From an uncultured Clostridia bacterium (GTDB taxonomy: Bacteria; Bacillota; Clostridia; Christensenellales; CAG-917): a stretch of DNA of 64,000 nucleotides. The DNA is taken from the NCBI GenBank assembly GCA_934233745.1, contig CAKQGN010000004.1, forward strand, positions 108,681 through 172,680. The letters are read 5' to 3'. Below, piece after piece: positions 55,777 through 63,666 of the stretch. Each line of letters begins with the position of its first letter. Positions within the stretch are counted from its first letter, which is position 1. The translations under genes and the position numbers were made by a program. The notes under the pieces are model-generated. The model had not been told where the DNA came from and did not search any database. It saw only the letters and a list, made by a program, of their open reading frames with translations.

Positions 55777-57105
55777 TTATTTTTTTCCGAGTTTATACGC
55801 TTCTTCGATGCAAAGCGCATACTTTGTCGCAGCCATAACTTTGTCAAACATAAATCTGTACACGTGTTTGTCGTCATACATATCTACTGCGCTTCCCGGC
55901 AAATTTGCAACCGTATCGCACCTCGATACGGCAAATTCGACATGTTTGAATTCGTTTTCGACAGGTTCGATTCCGCTTTCCGTATCGAAATCAAGCGACA
56001 TATTGTTCACTCCGTATTTCGATTTCACTCCGACAGGCCTCTGCTGCCAATCGGTATCGAAGCAGAGTTTGTTTTTGTCAAGTGTCAGAACGCCGTTTGC
56101 GACAAAGCGATAGCCGTTGTTTTTTTCGTTTTCGACAAACAGATTGACCGTATTAGATAGACTGAAATCATCTTTCTGCACTTCTTTGCATGCCTTTGAG
56201 CGTTGTTCGTCGTACCACAAATCTATGCGTTCCGGGCAAACGCTGTCCCCTTGTGGTCTGAGCCTTCCGTCATAGCCGTAAACGACATCGTTTCCGCAAC
56301 GGGTACATGTCAGATGACTGCCGCTCGACGTCATTTCAAACTCGCTTCCGCACTTGGGGCAACGATACAAAAGCCTGTCAAGACCTTCGGCATAACGTTT
56401 GCCTTTGAAGATTATCCTGTTTTCGACCTGCCATTTATGCTCGTTGTGATAGAGCGCATCGCAAATTTTTCGATAGATATCGTCTTTTGACAAACTCTTT
56501 GCTTCCTCTTGCGTAAAAAGCATATCGCAATTGGTGATGACTCTCCCTCTTCTGACAAAACGCAAATTGTACGCCCACTTCGGACGGGCGAGGCTTGCTC
56601 CCTGCATTTTTATGACGCCTACGGGATATCCGAGCCATTGCACAAGTCGGGCAATAGACGGCGCGATTGCTCCCGTAACCCCGTTTGCCGATACCTTTCC
56701 TTCGGGACAAATCAGGACGCTTATCCCCGTATCGAGATATTTTTTTATGCTTTTTATACATGCCAGATCGGCAAAATATTGTTTTTTCATGATTGCGTGG
56801 TACGAACCGAGCAATTTTGCGAATATCGGCATCGAATACATCATATTCTCCGCCACGACAAAGTTGAGCGGCGCGCCGCACATCGCCGATGAAAAGTGTA
56901 TAAAATCGTATGCGGATAAATGGTTGCACACAAGCAGCATCGCACCGTTTTTTTTCTGACGCTTAAAGGCTTTGCTCTGTCTGCAAACGCCGTGCAAAAT
57001 CGGGCGAATCACTCTGCACAATCCCAAAAAGAAACGACAGTACGCTTTTGAAAAAGGCACTTCGTTTTTGCAATTCTTATCGATTTTTCCGTTCTTTTCG
57101 TTCAT
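55777..57105 (-). CDS. PlsC-like acyltransferase with zinc-ribbon C-terminus
   Basis: A 442-residue protein. Residues 1-about 215 are a 1-acylglycerol-3-phosphate acyltransferase domain with the catalytic HX4D (His62-Asp67 in NHLSAYD) and PEG at 135-137. Residues 249-270 carry CPKCG...CTRCG, a zinc ribbon (Cys249, 252, 267, 270), followed by about 170 residues of beta-rich sequence (PH- or GRAM-like appearance). Plain PlsC proteins stop near residue 240. Acyl transfer to lysophosphatidate is likely; the C-terminal part may sense or bind a ligand. The ATG is 6 nt from the -10, so the mRNA is likely leaderless. Confidence 0.85.
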   Translation of the reverse strand: MNEKNGKIDKNCKNEVPFSKAYCRFFLGLCRVIRPILHGVCRQSKAFKRQKKNGAMLLVCNHLSAYDFIHFSSAMCGAPLNFVVAENMMYSMPIFAKLLGSYHAIMKKQYFADLACIKSIKKYLDTGISVLICPEGKVSANGVTGAIAPSIARLVQWLGYPVGVIKMQGASLARPKWAYNLRFVRRGRVITNCDMLFTQEEAKSLSKDDIYRKICDALYHNEHKWQVENRIIFKGKRYAEGLDRLLYRCPKCGSEFEMTSSGSHLTCTRCGNDVVYGYDGRLRPQGDSVCPERIDLWYDEQRSKACKEVQKDDFSLSNTVNLFVENEKNNGYRFVANGVLTLDKNKLCFDTDWQQRPVGVKSKYGVNNMSLDFDTESGIEPVENEFKHVEFAVSRCDTVANLPGSAVDMYDDKHVYRFMFDKVMAATKYALCIEEAYKLGKK

Positions 57106-57111
57106 ACTTCA

Positions 57112-57140
57112 CTTATAGCAAAACAAAGTGCAAAAGTCAA
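57112..57140 (-). promoter_or_regulatory. Sigma-A promoter of PlsC-like gene, leaderless spacing
   Basis: TTGACT (57135-57140), 17-bp spacer, TATAAG (57112-57117); six bases (57106-57111) separate it from the ATG at 57105. Confidence 0.7.
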
Positions 57141-57171
57141 GTAATGATGACTTTAGAAAAAGCACCGTTTG

Positions 57172-58167
57172 TCAATCGAATACTGTTTTTTCTATTCTTT
57201 CAAGGATTGCGCCGTTGTTTTCAAAATTCATAGCCGGGACAAAAATATTCTCAATCGACATGTGAGCCTCTCTTGCCTTGTTGAGTCTTTCGACGGCAAA
57301 TGCCGTTTGCAACACGACATTGTTCGCCTCTTCGGTTGCGTCGTCTTTGTTATACTTTTCGCCGAATACCCCCAGGTCTATGATATCGTCGCTCAAAAAA
57401 TGCCCCGCTTTGTCGACATAGGCGACATCATCGCAAATTATTCCCTCGCAAGTTTTCGGGTCAAGGGGCGAAAGCAAAAGAGTAATCCCTTTTCTCAATT
57501 TGCTTATTTCGTCGAAAAACACTTTTTTTGCATATGCGCAGCCTTTTACGAGCGTTACTTTTTTACCCCTCAAATGGTCGAAATACTCGCTCTCTCCGCA
57601 TGGGCAAATCGCACTCGAAAACACTTTTCTGACGCAATCTCCCGCATTTTTCATATCTCTTGCCAAAGACGAGGCATACGCTCTTATTTTGTCTTCGAAA
57701 ACACCTTGCTTTTCTATCTCGAATTGGTTATACAAATGACATAAAGCGGACTTTAAGTATTGATATACTCTGATAAAGTGTTGTTTCTTGCATTTCATAT
57801 GCTTTTCAATCTCTTCTCTTTTCCCTTTTAGTTTGTTCTCGTCAAGGCTTGTCGCAAGGTCAAAAATCACGTCTTTTATTACGGGAATGTCCACGCCGCT
57901 TGCATGAGGAGCGGTTGCGTCCACGACCGCGATATCTTTTTCTTTGAGATATACGCCGTCCAGACTTTGCGGATCGCCCGAGCAAAACCACAGTTCGTAA
58001 TCCAGTCCCAAAGCCTTTGCTTTTTTTGCGATTTTTTTCATCAACGACGACTTGCCCGTACCGCTTCCCCCTTTTAACAAAACAACTTTTTCCTTTGATT
58101 TCAATTCGTTTTCATACAGATTGAAAAAACCGTATCCGCTGTTGTTTCCCAAAAAATATCTTTCCAT
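57172..58167 (-). CDS. PRK06851-type P-loop ATPase
   Basis: A 331-residue protein of the PRK06851 group found in spore-forming Firmicutes. ERYFLGNNSGYGFFNLYEN leads into Walker A GGSGTGKS (residues 33-40); WFCSGDPQSLDGVYLKEKDIAVVDATAPHA is the matching family block. Members normally contain a second P-loop in the C-terminal half; here the equivalent position reads LVKGCAYAKKVFF, so the second site looks degenerate. The ATG at 58167 has GAGGTGAG upstream. Function unknown. It is divergent from dpaA. Confidence 0.82.
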   Translation of the reverse strand: MERYFLGNNSGYGFFNLYENELKSKEKVVLLKGGSGTGKSSLMKKIAKKAKALGLDYELWFCSGDPQSLDGVYLKEKDIAVVDATAPHASGVDIPVIKDVIFDLATSLDENKLKGKREEIEKHMKCKKQHFIRVYQYLKSALCHLYNQFEIEKQGVFEDKIRAYASSLARDMKNAGDCVRKVFSSAICPCGESEYFDHLRGKKVTLVKGCAYAKKVFFDEISKLRKGITLLLSPLDPKTCEGIICDDVAYVDKAGHFLSDDIIDLGVFGEKYNKDDATEEANNVVLQTAFAVERLNKAREAHMSIENIFVPAMNFENNGAILERIEKTVFD

Positions 58168-58207
58168 ACTCACCTCGATTCATACTATGTGTCCGCACTT
58201 GTTTTGC

Positions 58208-58243
58208 GTGCATTAACTCATTTTTCAAAGGTTGCATAACATA
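58208..58243 (+). promoter_or_regulatory. Possible sigma-K/sigma-E promoter of dpaAB
   Basis: AC followed 17 bp later by CATAACATA fits the mother-cell pattern AC-(16-17)-CATANNNTA, and an overlapping CATACCGTA also fits. B. subtilis spoVF is sigma-K-dependent. The -10 is only 4 nt from the ATG, so either translation starts leaderless or this match is by chance. Confidence 0.4.
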
Positions 58244-58247
58244 CCGT

Positions 58248-58967
58248 ATGGAAAGAAATTACGCAATCGTACACGAAACCGACGAGAGAATGTTTTATCT
58301 CAAATCGATGCTCAAAAGCGTCGCATTCAAAACGCCTGCACATGTTTTTGCACCCAACGTCCTTGTCGAAGCAAAAACGCTTTCCGTCGTTGAGGACGGA
58401 GCGCAAGTGTTTTGCGGAAAAACCACGGATGAGGCAAAAATGCTTGCCAACAGCCGTGATATAACCCTGTACACTTACAACGCAAGCGAACGATTTCAGG
58501 CAATAAACTCACGTCTCACCGCCGAGGGCGCGCTGAAAATAATCATCGAACGTTCAAAAAAATCCATTGCGGATTGTTTTGCTTTGATAATGGGATTCGG
58601 GCGCACGGGAGCGGCAATATCCAAAATCCTCGGCAAACTCGACGTGGCATTCGATTTGGTATCCGCCTCATCCGTGCGCCCCGCTCACGCCTTTGCAAAA
58701 AATGTTTTGCCAATGAGCAACTTCGATTTTTCAAAATACGATATTGTGATAAACACCGTACCCGCGCCTATAGTAAACGACAAAGAGTTGATGAGTATGA
58801 AAGACGATTGCGTGTACATCGATCTTGCCTCCAAACCGGCAATAAATCTCGACTATGCGAAATATCTCGGGATTGACGCCGACATATACCCCGCCTTGCC
58901 GGCAAAAACTTGCCCGAAAAGTGCCGCAAAGGCTATGTTTGACTACATTATGGAGGTGAAATCATGA
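58248..58967 (+). CDS. dpaA: Dipicolinate synthase subunit A
   Basis: A 239-residue subunit of the enzyme oxidising dihydrodipicolinate to dipicolinic acid for the spore core. The nucleotide-binding loop is GFGRTG (116-121), followed by DIVINTVPAPIVNDKELM, YIDLASKPA and YPALPAKTCPKSAA, the usual DpaA landmarks. It is about 55 residues shorter at the N-terminus than B. subtilis DpaA (SpoVFA). It overlaps dpaB by 4 nt. Confidence 0.9.
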   Translation: MERNYAIVHETDERMFYLKSMLKSVAFKTPAHVFAPNVLVEAKTLSVVEDGAQVFCGKTTDEAKMLANSRDITLYTYNASERFQAINSRLTAEGALKIIIERSKKSIADCFALIMGFGRTGAAISKILGKLDVAFDLVSASSVRPAHAFAKNVLPMSNFDFSKYDIVINTVPAPIVNDKELMSMKDDCVYIDLASKPAINLDYAKYLGIDADIYPALPAKTCPKSAAKAMFDYIMEVKS

Positions 58968-59527
58968 AAAAAATCGGACTTTGCATAACAGGTTCCTTCT
59001 GTACTTTTGCCAATCTGCTAAAAGCCGTTGACGCGCTTTTAGACGCAGGTTATGACATTACGCCCGTATTCAGTTACAACGTGTCATCTCTCGACACGCG
59101 CTTTTTCAAACAAGCGGAGTTTGAAAAACTCATCACCGAAAAGACGGGAAAATCGCCCATAAAAACAATCGTGGAAGCAGAAACAATCACAAAATCCGGC
59201 ATAGAGCTTATGCTTGTCGCTCCCTGCACGGGCAATACCCTTGCAAAAATCGTAAACGGCATAACCGATACGCCGACCACAATGGCGGTCAAAGCGACTT
59301 TGCGCACAAACAAACCTGTGGTTTTGTCGGTATCGTCAAACGACGCTCTTGGCGCAAACGCGCAAAACGTCGGCATTGCTCTCAACACAAAAAACATATA
59401 TCTCGTGCCTTTCGGACAAGATGCGCCAAAAAACAAACCGCACTCTTTGATTGCGGACACGTCGCTTATTCTCCCCACAATAGAGCATGCTTTCAATCAC
59501 GAGCAAATTCAGCCTGTAATTCTATAA
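58964..59527 (+). CDS. dpaB: Dipicolinate synthase subunit B
   Basis: A 187-residue flavoprotein-like subunit: KKIGLCITGSFCTF at the start, MLVAPCTGNTLAKIVNGITDTPTTMAVKATLRTNKPVVL in the middle, and YLVPFGQDAPKNKPHSL, all typical of SpoVFB. Start overlaps the dpaA stop (ATGA) with GGAGG upstream. Its presence indicates a lineage that makes, or recently made, endospores. Confidence 0.95.
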   Translation: MKKIGLCITGSFCTFANLLKAVDALLDAGYDITPVFSYNVSSLDTRFFKQAEFEKLITEKTGKSPIKTIVEAETITKSGIELMLVAPCTGNTLAKIVNGITDTPTTMAVKATLRTNKPVVLSVSSNDALGANAQNVGIALNTKNIYLVPFGQDAPKNKPHSLIADTSLILPTIEHAFNHEQIQPVIL

Positions 59528-59561
59528 AAAAGACGGATTTCGAAATAGAACTTCGAAATCC
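59526..59561 (-). terminator. Terminator of the DUF6320 operon
   Basis: Long stem GACGGATTTCGAA / TTCGAAATCCGTC; on the minus strand it ends in TTTTTT, about 40 nt after the DUF6320 stop. On the plus strand it lies just past dpaB but lacks a T-run. Confidence 0.75.
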
Positions 59562-59599
59562 GTCGCTACATACGATTTTTCGTTTTCAAACGACTTCGA

Positions 59600-60280
59600 T
59601 CAGATGAAGAAACGCTTTTTTATCTCGGAAAAGAGAACTTCCCTGCCGAAAATCAGCGAGATTGCAATTTGCGCGAGTCCGACTCCCAAAGTCGCCACCG
59701 ACGCTATCCAATTGTATCCGTCATAGTAGATTGACAAACAATAGTTGAGCGGAAAGAGAACAACCATAAATATCGCAAGCAAAAAATAGTAGAAGGCGAA
59801 TCTATACCATTTTTTTGTGATAAAAATCGTCAATGTCGTGACGAGTGACAGCGCAAAAGCGGCGCACGGTATCACATAGGACAGCGCGATATAAAATTTG
59901 CCGAAATGCAGGCATATCAGCACCGCAAGCACGCATAGCCAAAAAGTCGAGCGGAAGTAAACCGAGCGCAAATCCGTTGGGAAAAACACAAACTGACCTA
60001 TTGCAAGCCAGAAAAACCCCACCGAGGCAAGCCCGATATATATGATAGGATACAACCCCGAAATCACCGATGCGAGCAACAAACCCACAAGCGTGAGAAC
60101 GGATATTGCAAAGAAAATATCCCTGACCGTCTTTTTTACATTTGTTTTCTTTTCGTTTGAGTTGTAGGGGGCAAAATCGAAGTCCGCCTTGTCCTGCACC
60201 TCTGTAAGCCCCGCGCCGCACAACGGACAGTTGTCGTCATATTCGGGGTGATATGTTTTGCAAAGTCTACAATATTTCAT
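59600..60280 (-). CDS. DUF6320 zinc-ribbon membrane protein
   Basis: A 226-residue protein: N-terminal zinc ribbon (YCRLCKTYHPEYDDNCPLCGAGL, four cysteines), a cytoplasmic linker, and six transmembrane helices from residue about 55 on. This is the DUF6320 layout, and such genes are usually next to an alcohol-acetyltransferase-like gene, as here. Its start overlaps the acyltransferase stop by one base (TAATG). Role unknown; membrane partner of the acyltransferase is an inference. Confidence 0.82.
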   Translation of the reverse strand: MKYCRLCKTYHPEYDDNCPLCGAGLTEVQDKADFDFAPYNSNEKKTNVKKTVRDIFFAISVLTLVGLLLASVISGLYPIIYIGLASVGFFWLAIGQFVFFPTDLRSVYFRSTFWLCVLAVLICLHFGKFYIALSYVIPCAAFALSLVTTLTIFITKKWYRFAFYYFLLAIFMVVLFPLNYCLSIYYDGYNWIASVATLGVGLAQIAISLIFGREVLFSEIKKRFFI

Positions 60281-61758
60281 TATTTTTCTCCGTTTGTTTC
60301 GATATAGACGTCAAGTCCCTCGTTTGTCAAAGCCCTTACAAACTCTCTTTCGAGCTGAGCGGATTTGAAAGTTCTTGAAAACGTCAACACACATTCGTCA
60401 CCGAATGTCACTCCTGCAAGTTTGTAGCCGTTGCCCTTTGGCTCTTTGAGGCAAAACTCCACTCTGTCCACGATTTCGGACAATTCTTGTGGCGGATTGA
60501 GCCTGCCGTAGTTTGAAAAGTCCATGGAAACCGCCTTGTTGTCGAGCAAATATTTGGTGATTTTAAGTCCGATATCCTTGAGCGCGAGCGGCACGAAAGA
60601 TATAAACTTGTTGCGCTCCTCACGCATATTGGTGTTGATGTTTTCTTGAAGATATTTCTCGTTAAGCTGCGCTTTGAAGCACTCTTTGACGGCATTGACA
60701 TAGGCTTGTGTTCCGCCCTCGACCTCGTTTTTGAGCGTCACGTCAAGGAAGAACGAAAAGTTGCGTATGGTTTCCGAGGGGAAGAATTTGCGAAGATTGA
60801 CAGGCACTCTTGCATTGATGTCCTTGTTGCTTCCCTCGCGCTTGCGCATCTCGAACATAATGCCGAAAATAATCGCCAGCACGTATTCGGTTATGGTTGC
60901 GCCGTACTCTTTCGCCTTTTGATTGAGCTTTGAGGCAGAGGTGATGACGTGCGTCATAACGCCGTTGCGAGCCTTGGGGAGCTTGGGGATATACGTGAAG
61001 TTGATGTTTCTTTTTGCGTAGTTATGCTTTTCGGCATACACCTGGAAGCTGTCCTCGATTTCGGTTGCGGTTGGCAAATCGCGGTAGTTTTTCGCGCTCT
61101 TAAAGTCCGCAATATCCTTGCCTGTCTTTATCTCATAGTATCTTGCAAGCAAGCTCATAAGGAAGGTTGAGCCGCCCGTGCCGTCGGTGATACTGTGGAA
61201 AAACTCACAGCCGATGCGATAGTCGCTGTATACCACTCTGAAAAGATAACGCTTGCCGTCAAGCGGTATGGGTTGGAAAGAATAAAGAGTTTCCTTTTCC
61301 ACTTGCGGTTTGAAAGGCAATCTCTCAAAATAATACCAAAACGCGCCGCGCTTTATCGTCACCATAAGCGTTGGGAAGCGAGGCACGAGGTCATCGAGAG
61401 CTTGTTGCAAAATCTTGCCGTCAACTCTCTCTTTCATAACCGCTGCAAAACGAAACAGCGTGCTGTATTCGTTTGACGACGATGACGGATAAACTTTTGC
61501 GGCATTGTCAAGTTTGTACCACTCTGTAGGATCGAAAAGCGTCTCCTTTTTGCTGCGAGACACCGAGCCGTCAACGAGCGCGTCATACTGCACACCGAAA
61601 TACCTTGCGACTTCTTCAATCTCCTTTTCATCGAGACTGTCTTCACCGCTCTCGGCACTTTCAATCTTTTCGGCGTCTATGGACAAGCGTTTTGCAAGCT
61701 CGTCAACAGTGAGATTTTTGTCTTCTCTTAGCTTTTTTATTGATTTTGAATATTCCAT
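60280..61758 (-). CDS. HTH - alcohol acetyltransferase/condensation-domain fusion
   Basis: A 492-residue protein. Residues 1-about 62 form an Xre/HTH_3 DNA-binding domain (KSIKKLREDKNLTVDELAKRLSIDAEKIESAESG ... ARYFGVQYDALV). The rest is an alcohol O-acetyltransferase/condensation-like acyltransferase with catalytic HSITD (His188-Asp192) and a second-half DFSNYGRL block. Related acyltransferases normally lack the HTH part. The ATG at 61758 has AAAGGA 5 nt upstream. Substrate and DNA target unknown; co-transcribed with DUF6320. Confidence 0.82.
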   Translation of the reverse strand: MEYSKSIKKLREDKNLTVDELAKRLSIDAEKIESAESGEDSLDEKEIEEVARYFGVQYDALVDGSVSRSKKETLFDPTEWYKLDNAAKVYPSSSSNEYSTLFRFAAVMKERVDGKILQQALDDLVPRFPTLMVTIKRGAFWYYFERLPFKPQVEKETLYSFQPIPLDGKRYLFRVVYSDYRIGCEFFHSITDGTGGSTFLMSLLARYYEIKTGKDIADFKSAKNYRDLPTATEIEDSFQVYAEKHNYAKRNINFTYIPKLPKARNGVMTHVITSASKLNQKAKEYGATITEYVLAIIFGIMFEMRKREGSNKDINARVPVNLRKFFPSETIRNFSFFLDVTLKNEVEGGTQAYVNAVKECFKAQLNEKYLQENINTNMREERNKFISFVPLALKDIGLKITKYLLDNKAVSMDFSNYGRLNPPQELSEIVDRVEFCLKEPKGNGYKLAGVTFGDECVLTFSRTFKSAQLEREFVRALTNEGLDVYIETNGEK

Positions 61759-61818
61759 AATTCCTTTTACATATTGTCGTTTTCGCACGCACGATGACAA
61801 TCAAACTTGTTTTAGGTA

Positions 61819-61995
61819 TTAGCAATTATAACACATAAAGGTGATACCGTCAAAACGTTTGCCTGCTCTGTCTGATTTGTTAAAATCACCGCCGCAATTG
61901 TATTTTTCAAACAACGATTCCAATTCATCAATTTCGGACAAAAACGTGTATGATTTGCAAAAACCGAAGTCCTCTTTCCATGCACTAAAACAAAG
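61819..61995 (-). pseudogene. C-terminal gene remnant, no start codon
   Basis: A 58-codon open frame, bounded upstream by TAG at 61996-61998 and ending TAA, with protein-like composition: WKEDFGFCKSYTFLSE, then ELESLFEKYNCGGDF and AGKRFDGITFMCYNC. It has no ATG or GTG near the beginning, so it appears to be the tail of a lost gene. I cannot name the family. Its last codons contain the promoter of the downstream acyltransferase gene. Confidence 0.5.
61825..61853 (-). promoter_or_regulatory. Sigma-A promoter of HTH-acyltransferase operon
   Basis: TTGACG (61848-61853), 17-bp spacer, TATAAT (61825-61830) on the minus strand, embedded in the remnant frame. Confidence 0.75.
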
Positions 61996-62002
61996 CTACC
62001 GC

Positions 62003-62044
62003 AATAAATAAAAGAAGCACTCGGCGAGTGCTTCTTTTATTTAT
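62003..62044 (-). terminator. Terminator of small lipoprotein gene
   Basis: Stem AATAAAAGAAGCACTC / GAGTGCTTCTTTTATT with a 3-nt loop, 12 nt after the stop on the minus strand. Confidence 0.85.
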
Positions 62045-62056
62045 TGCTATTCGCGA

Positions 62057-62434
62057 TTATTTTGCGTCTTTAACGCCTTGCTCTGTGCCGACGTAAACAA
62101 CTTTTCCAACTCTGGAAACTTTCTTTGCAAAAGTTGTGATGAGTTTGTTGGATTCAAAGCTTTTTGCTGCATCGGTGTTATCAAACCAAACGACTACAAC
62201 AGATTCGCCATTAGAATTCGCTGCGGCAACACCTTGTTCAAAACCTTCAACGCCTTTGACAATGTTATAAACGCTTTTGCCAATGCCGGTGGATTTCTCA
62301 CTCAATGCAGACACGGTATAGTCTTTCTTTTCAAGCTTTTTCGAAACGCTTTCTGCGTTACAAGCAACAAGGCAAACGCCAAGAATTGCAACAAGAGCAA
62401 TGACTGCTACAAGAGCCATAACTTTTTTGTTCAT
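62057..62434 (-). CDS. Small lipoprotein of unknown function
   Basis: A 125-residue lipoprotein: signal peptide, lipobox LVAC (Cys25), then an about 95-residue alpha/beta domain (KDYTVSALSEKSTGIGKSVYNIVKGVEGF ... VVVVWFDNTDAAKSFES). The pattern resembles small ferredoxin-like envelope proteins, but no family is recognised. GGAGG lies 10 nt before the ATG. Monocistronic, with its own promoter and terminator. Confidence 0.8.
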   Translation of the reverse strand: MNKKVMALVAVIALVAILGVCLVACNAESVSKKLEKKDYTVSALSEKSTGIGKSVYNIVKGVEGFEQGVAAANSNGESVVVVWFDNTDAAKSFESNKLITTFAKKVSRVGKVVYVGTEQGVKDAK

Positions 62435-62470
62435 AGTTTCTATTCCTCCATAGGATTGAATTGCTCTTAT

Positions 62471-62499
62471 ATTATATTAAAGAACCATTAAAATGTCAA
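62471..62499 (-). promoter_or_regulatory. Consensus sigma-A promoter of small lipoprotein
   Basis: TTGACA (62494-62499), 17-bp spacer and TATAAT (62471-62476) on the minus strand; full consensus in both boxes, suggesting strong constitutive expression. Confidence 0.85.
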
Positions 62500-62642
62500 A
62501 CACAAAATAATTATCAATACAATTGTATGATTTATTATACACTTTATTCGATTACATCCACAACGTCAAAATACGCCGAAAATCATAAACAAAATTTCCC
62601 GTTTTTTAGCGTGCTTTGCACGCAAGCGGAGAATATTACGCA

Positions 62643-62724
62643 ATCCAAACATCGCTTTGAATATCATCGCACATCGTGCGATATCACCGTGCAATGAATG
62701 ATATCATCACAAAGTAATATCATT
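62643..62724. repeat. Hairpin array, copy 3 (decayed)
   Basis: Matches units 1-4 of the array at 38620-38694 in order with ATATCAT/C linkers. Unit 2 keeps perfect arms with a changed loop (CGCAC-ATC-GTGCG), but units 1, 3 and 4 have arm mutations that weaken pairing. Confidence 0.75.
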
Positions 62725-62783
62725 CTCCGTGTCATTGCGAGGAGCAACAAATGTTGCGACGTGGCAATCTATCGGAGCGAAAT

Positions 62784-62852
62784 GCGCCTGTCGGCTAGAT
62801 TCCCACGGTCACTCCGTTCCCTCTGAATGACACGGGCGGGACACCCACACCC
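62784..62852. repeat. 69-bp direct repeat, unit 1
   Basis: Begins GCGCCTGTCGGCTAGATTCC and ends CACCCACACCC; repeated almost exactly at 63229-63298. It is preceded by a TGTCATTGCGAGGAGC...GTGGCAATCT unit, a common dispersed bacterial palindromic repeat. Confidence 0.8.
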
Positions 62853-62860
62853 AAACGAAC

Positions 62861-63045
62861 ACTTATTCGTAGCTTACTTATAAGCGGTATGTGCTTATTC
62901 GAAGTGCGAGCCGCAAGGCGGCGAGAATATGAGCGCCGAGCTTGACGAAAAGTACGAGAATGCGTGGCATTCTGTTGCGTAGCCGCCACGCAGGCGAAGT
63001 GGCATAATGAAAGAATTGTCCCTATCTATGCGAGTGCCGACTGTC
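62861..63045. repeat. Long interspersed repeat, copy 3
   Basis: Matches the inner part of 38333-38608 in reverse orientation (for example TGCGTGGCATTCTGTTGCG and the following GTAGCCGCCACGCAGGCG), ending near TGCGAGTGCCGA. With the array and direct repeats it fills the 1 kb between the small lipoprotein and the rRNA operon; no gene is seen there. Confidence 0.75.
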
Positions 63046-63228
63046 TCCCCCGCGAACGACGGATAATCTTGTAGAGAATTGCCCCTATTTGAGTGGTGGG
63101 AGAAATACCGGCGTGTCCGGAAAGAGGGGGCGCATCTATTTTAGATTTCACGCCATTCAACTCTTGTAGATGACGTAACACACACTTATTCAAGGCGTTC
63201 TTATACATGGTATGTGCTTATTTAGAGT

Positions 63229-63298
63229 GCGCCTGTCGGCTAGATTCCCACGGTCACTCCGTTCCCTCTGAATGACACGGGTGGGAACACCCACACCC
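63229..63298. repeat. 69-bp direct repeat, unit 2
   Basis: Second copy of 62784-62852, differing mainly by GTGGGAACA in place of GCGGGACA. Followed by TGTCATGTTGAGCGTAGTCG, another widely seen dispersed repeat unit. Confidence 0.8.
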
Positions 63299-63400
63299 GA
63301 TTGTCATGTTGAGCGTAGTCGAAACATCTCCTGGAAAGGAAATGATGTAAATTGCCGAAAGTGGAGCGTGCAAACACGCAAGTGTTATGAAAAACGTTAC

Positions 63401-63440
63401 AAAAAGAAAAACACACTCGATTGAGTGTGTTTTTCTTTTG
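63401..63440 (-). terminator. rRNA operon terminator
   Basis: Stem AAAAACACACTC / GAGTGTGTTTTT with a 4-nt loop and T-rich tail on the minus strand, directly after 5S rRNA. Confidence 0.85.
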
Positions 63441-63443
63441 GAA

Positions 63444-63559
63444 ACCGGCATCTACATATCCTCCCGGGCCGTGTCCAGCCAAGTACTTTCTGCACAACTG
63501 AGCTTAACTTCTGTGTTCGGTATGAGAACAGGTGGGACCTCAGCGTCATTGACACCGGT
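63444..63559 (-). rRNA. rrf: 5S ribosomal RNA
   Basis: About 116 nt on the minus strand. Ends pair (ACCGGTGTC with GATGCCGGT), and the inner conserved block CATACCGAACACAGAAGTTA plus GTACTTGGC and GGGAG are present. It lies 108 bp after 23S with no tRNA between. Confidence 0.95.
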
Positions 63560-63666
63560 AATGGTTTGAAGGTCGTTGCGCTTTCGCGTTTCGTACATTC
63601 ACAACTGCATAACATTGAGAGTATTTGCTGATTAAATTAGGATTAGGCAAATCTTGTATTTTTTTG

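Noticed and set aside
63387..63631. Short frames over the 5S rRNA region
   Set aside because: They lie on the 5S gene and its terminator.
63560..63666. tRNA between 5S and 23S rRNA
   Set aside because: No cloverleaf or TTCGA-type T-loop with pairing arms is present in this spacer.
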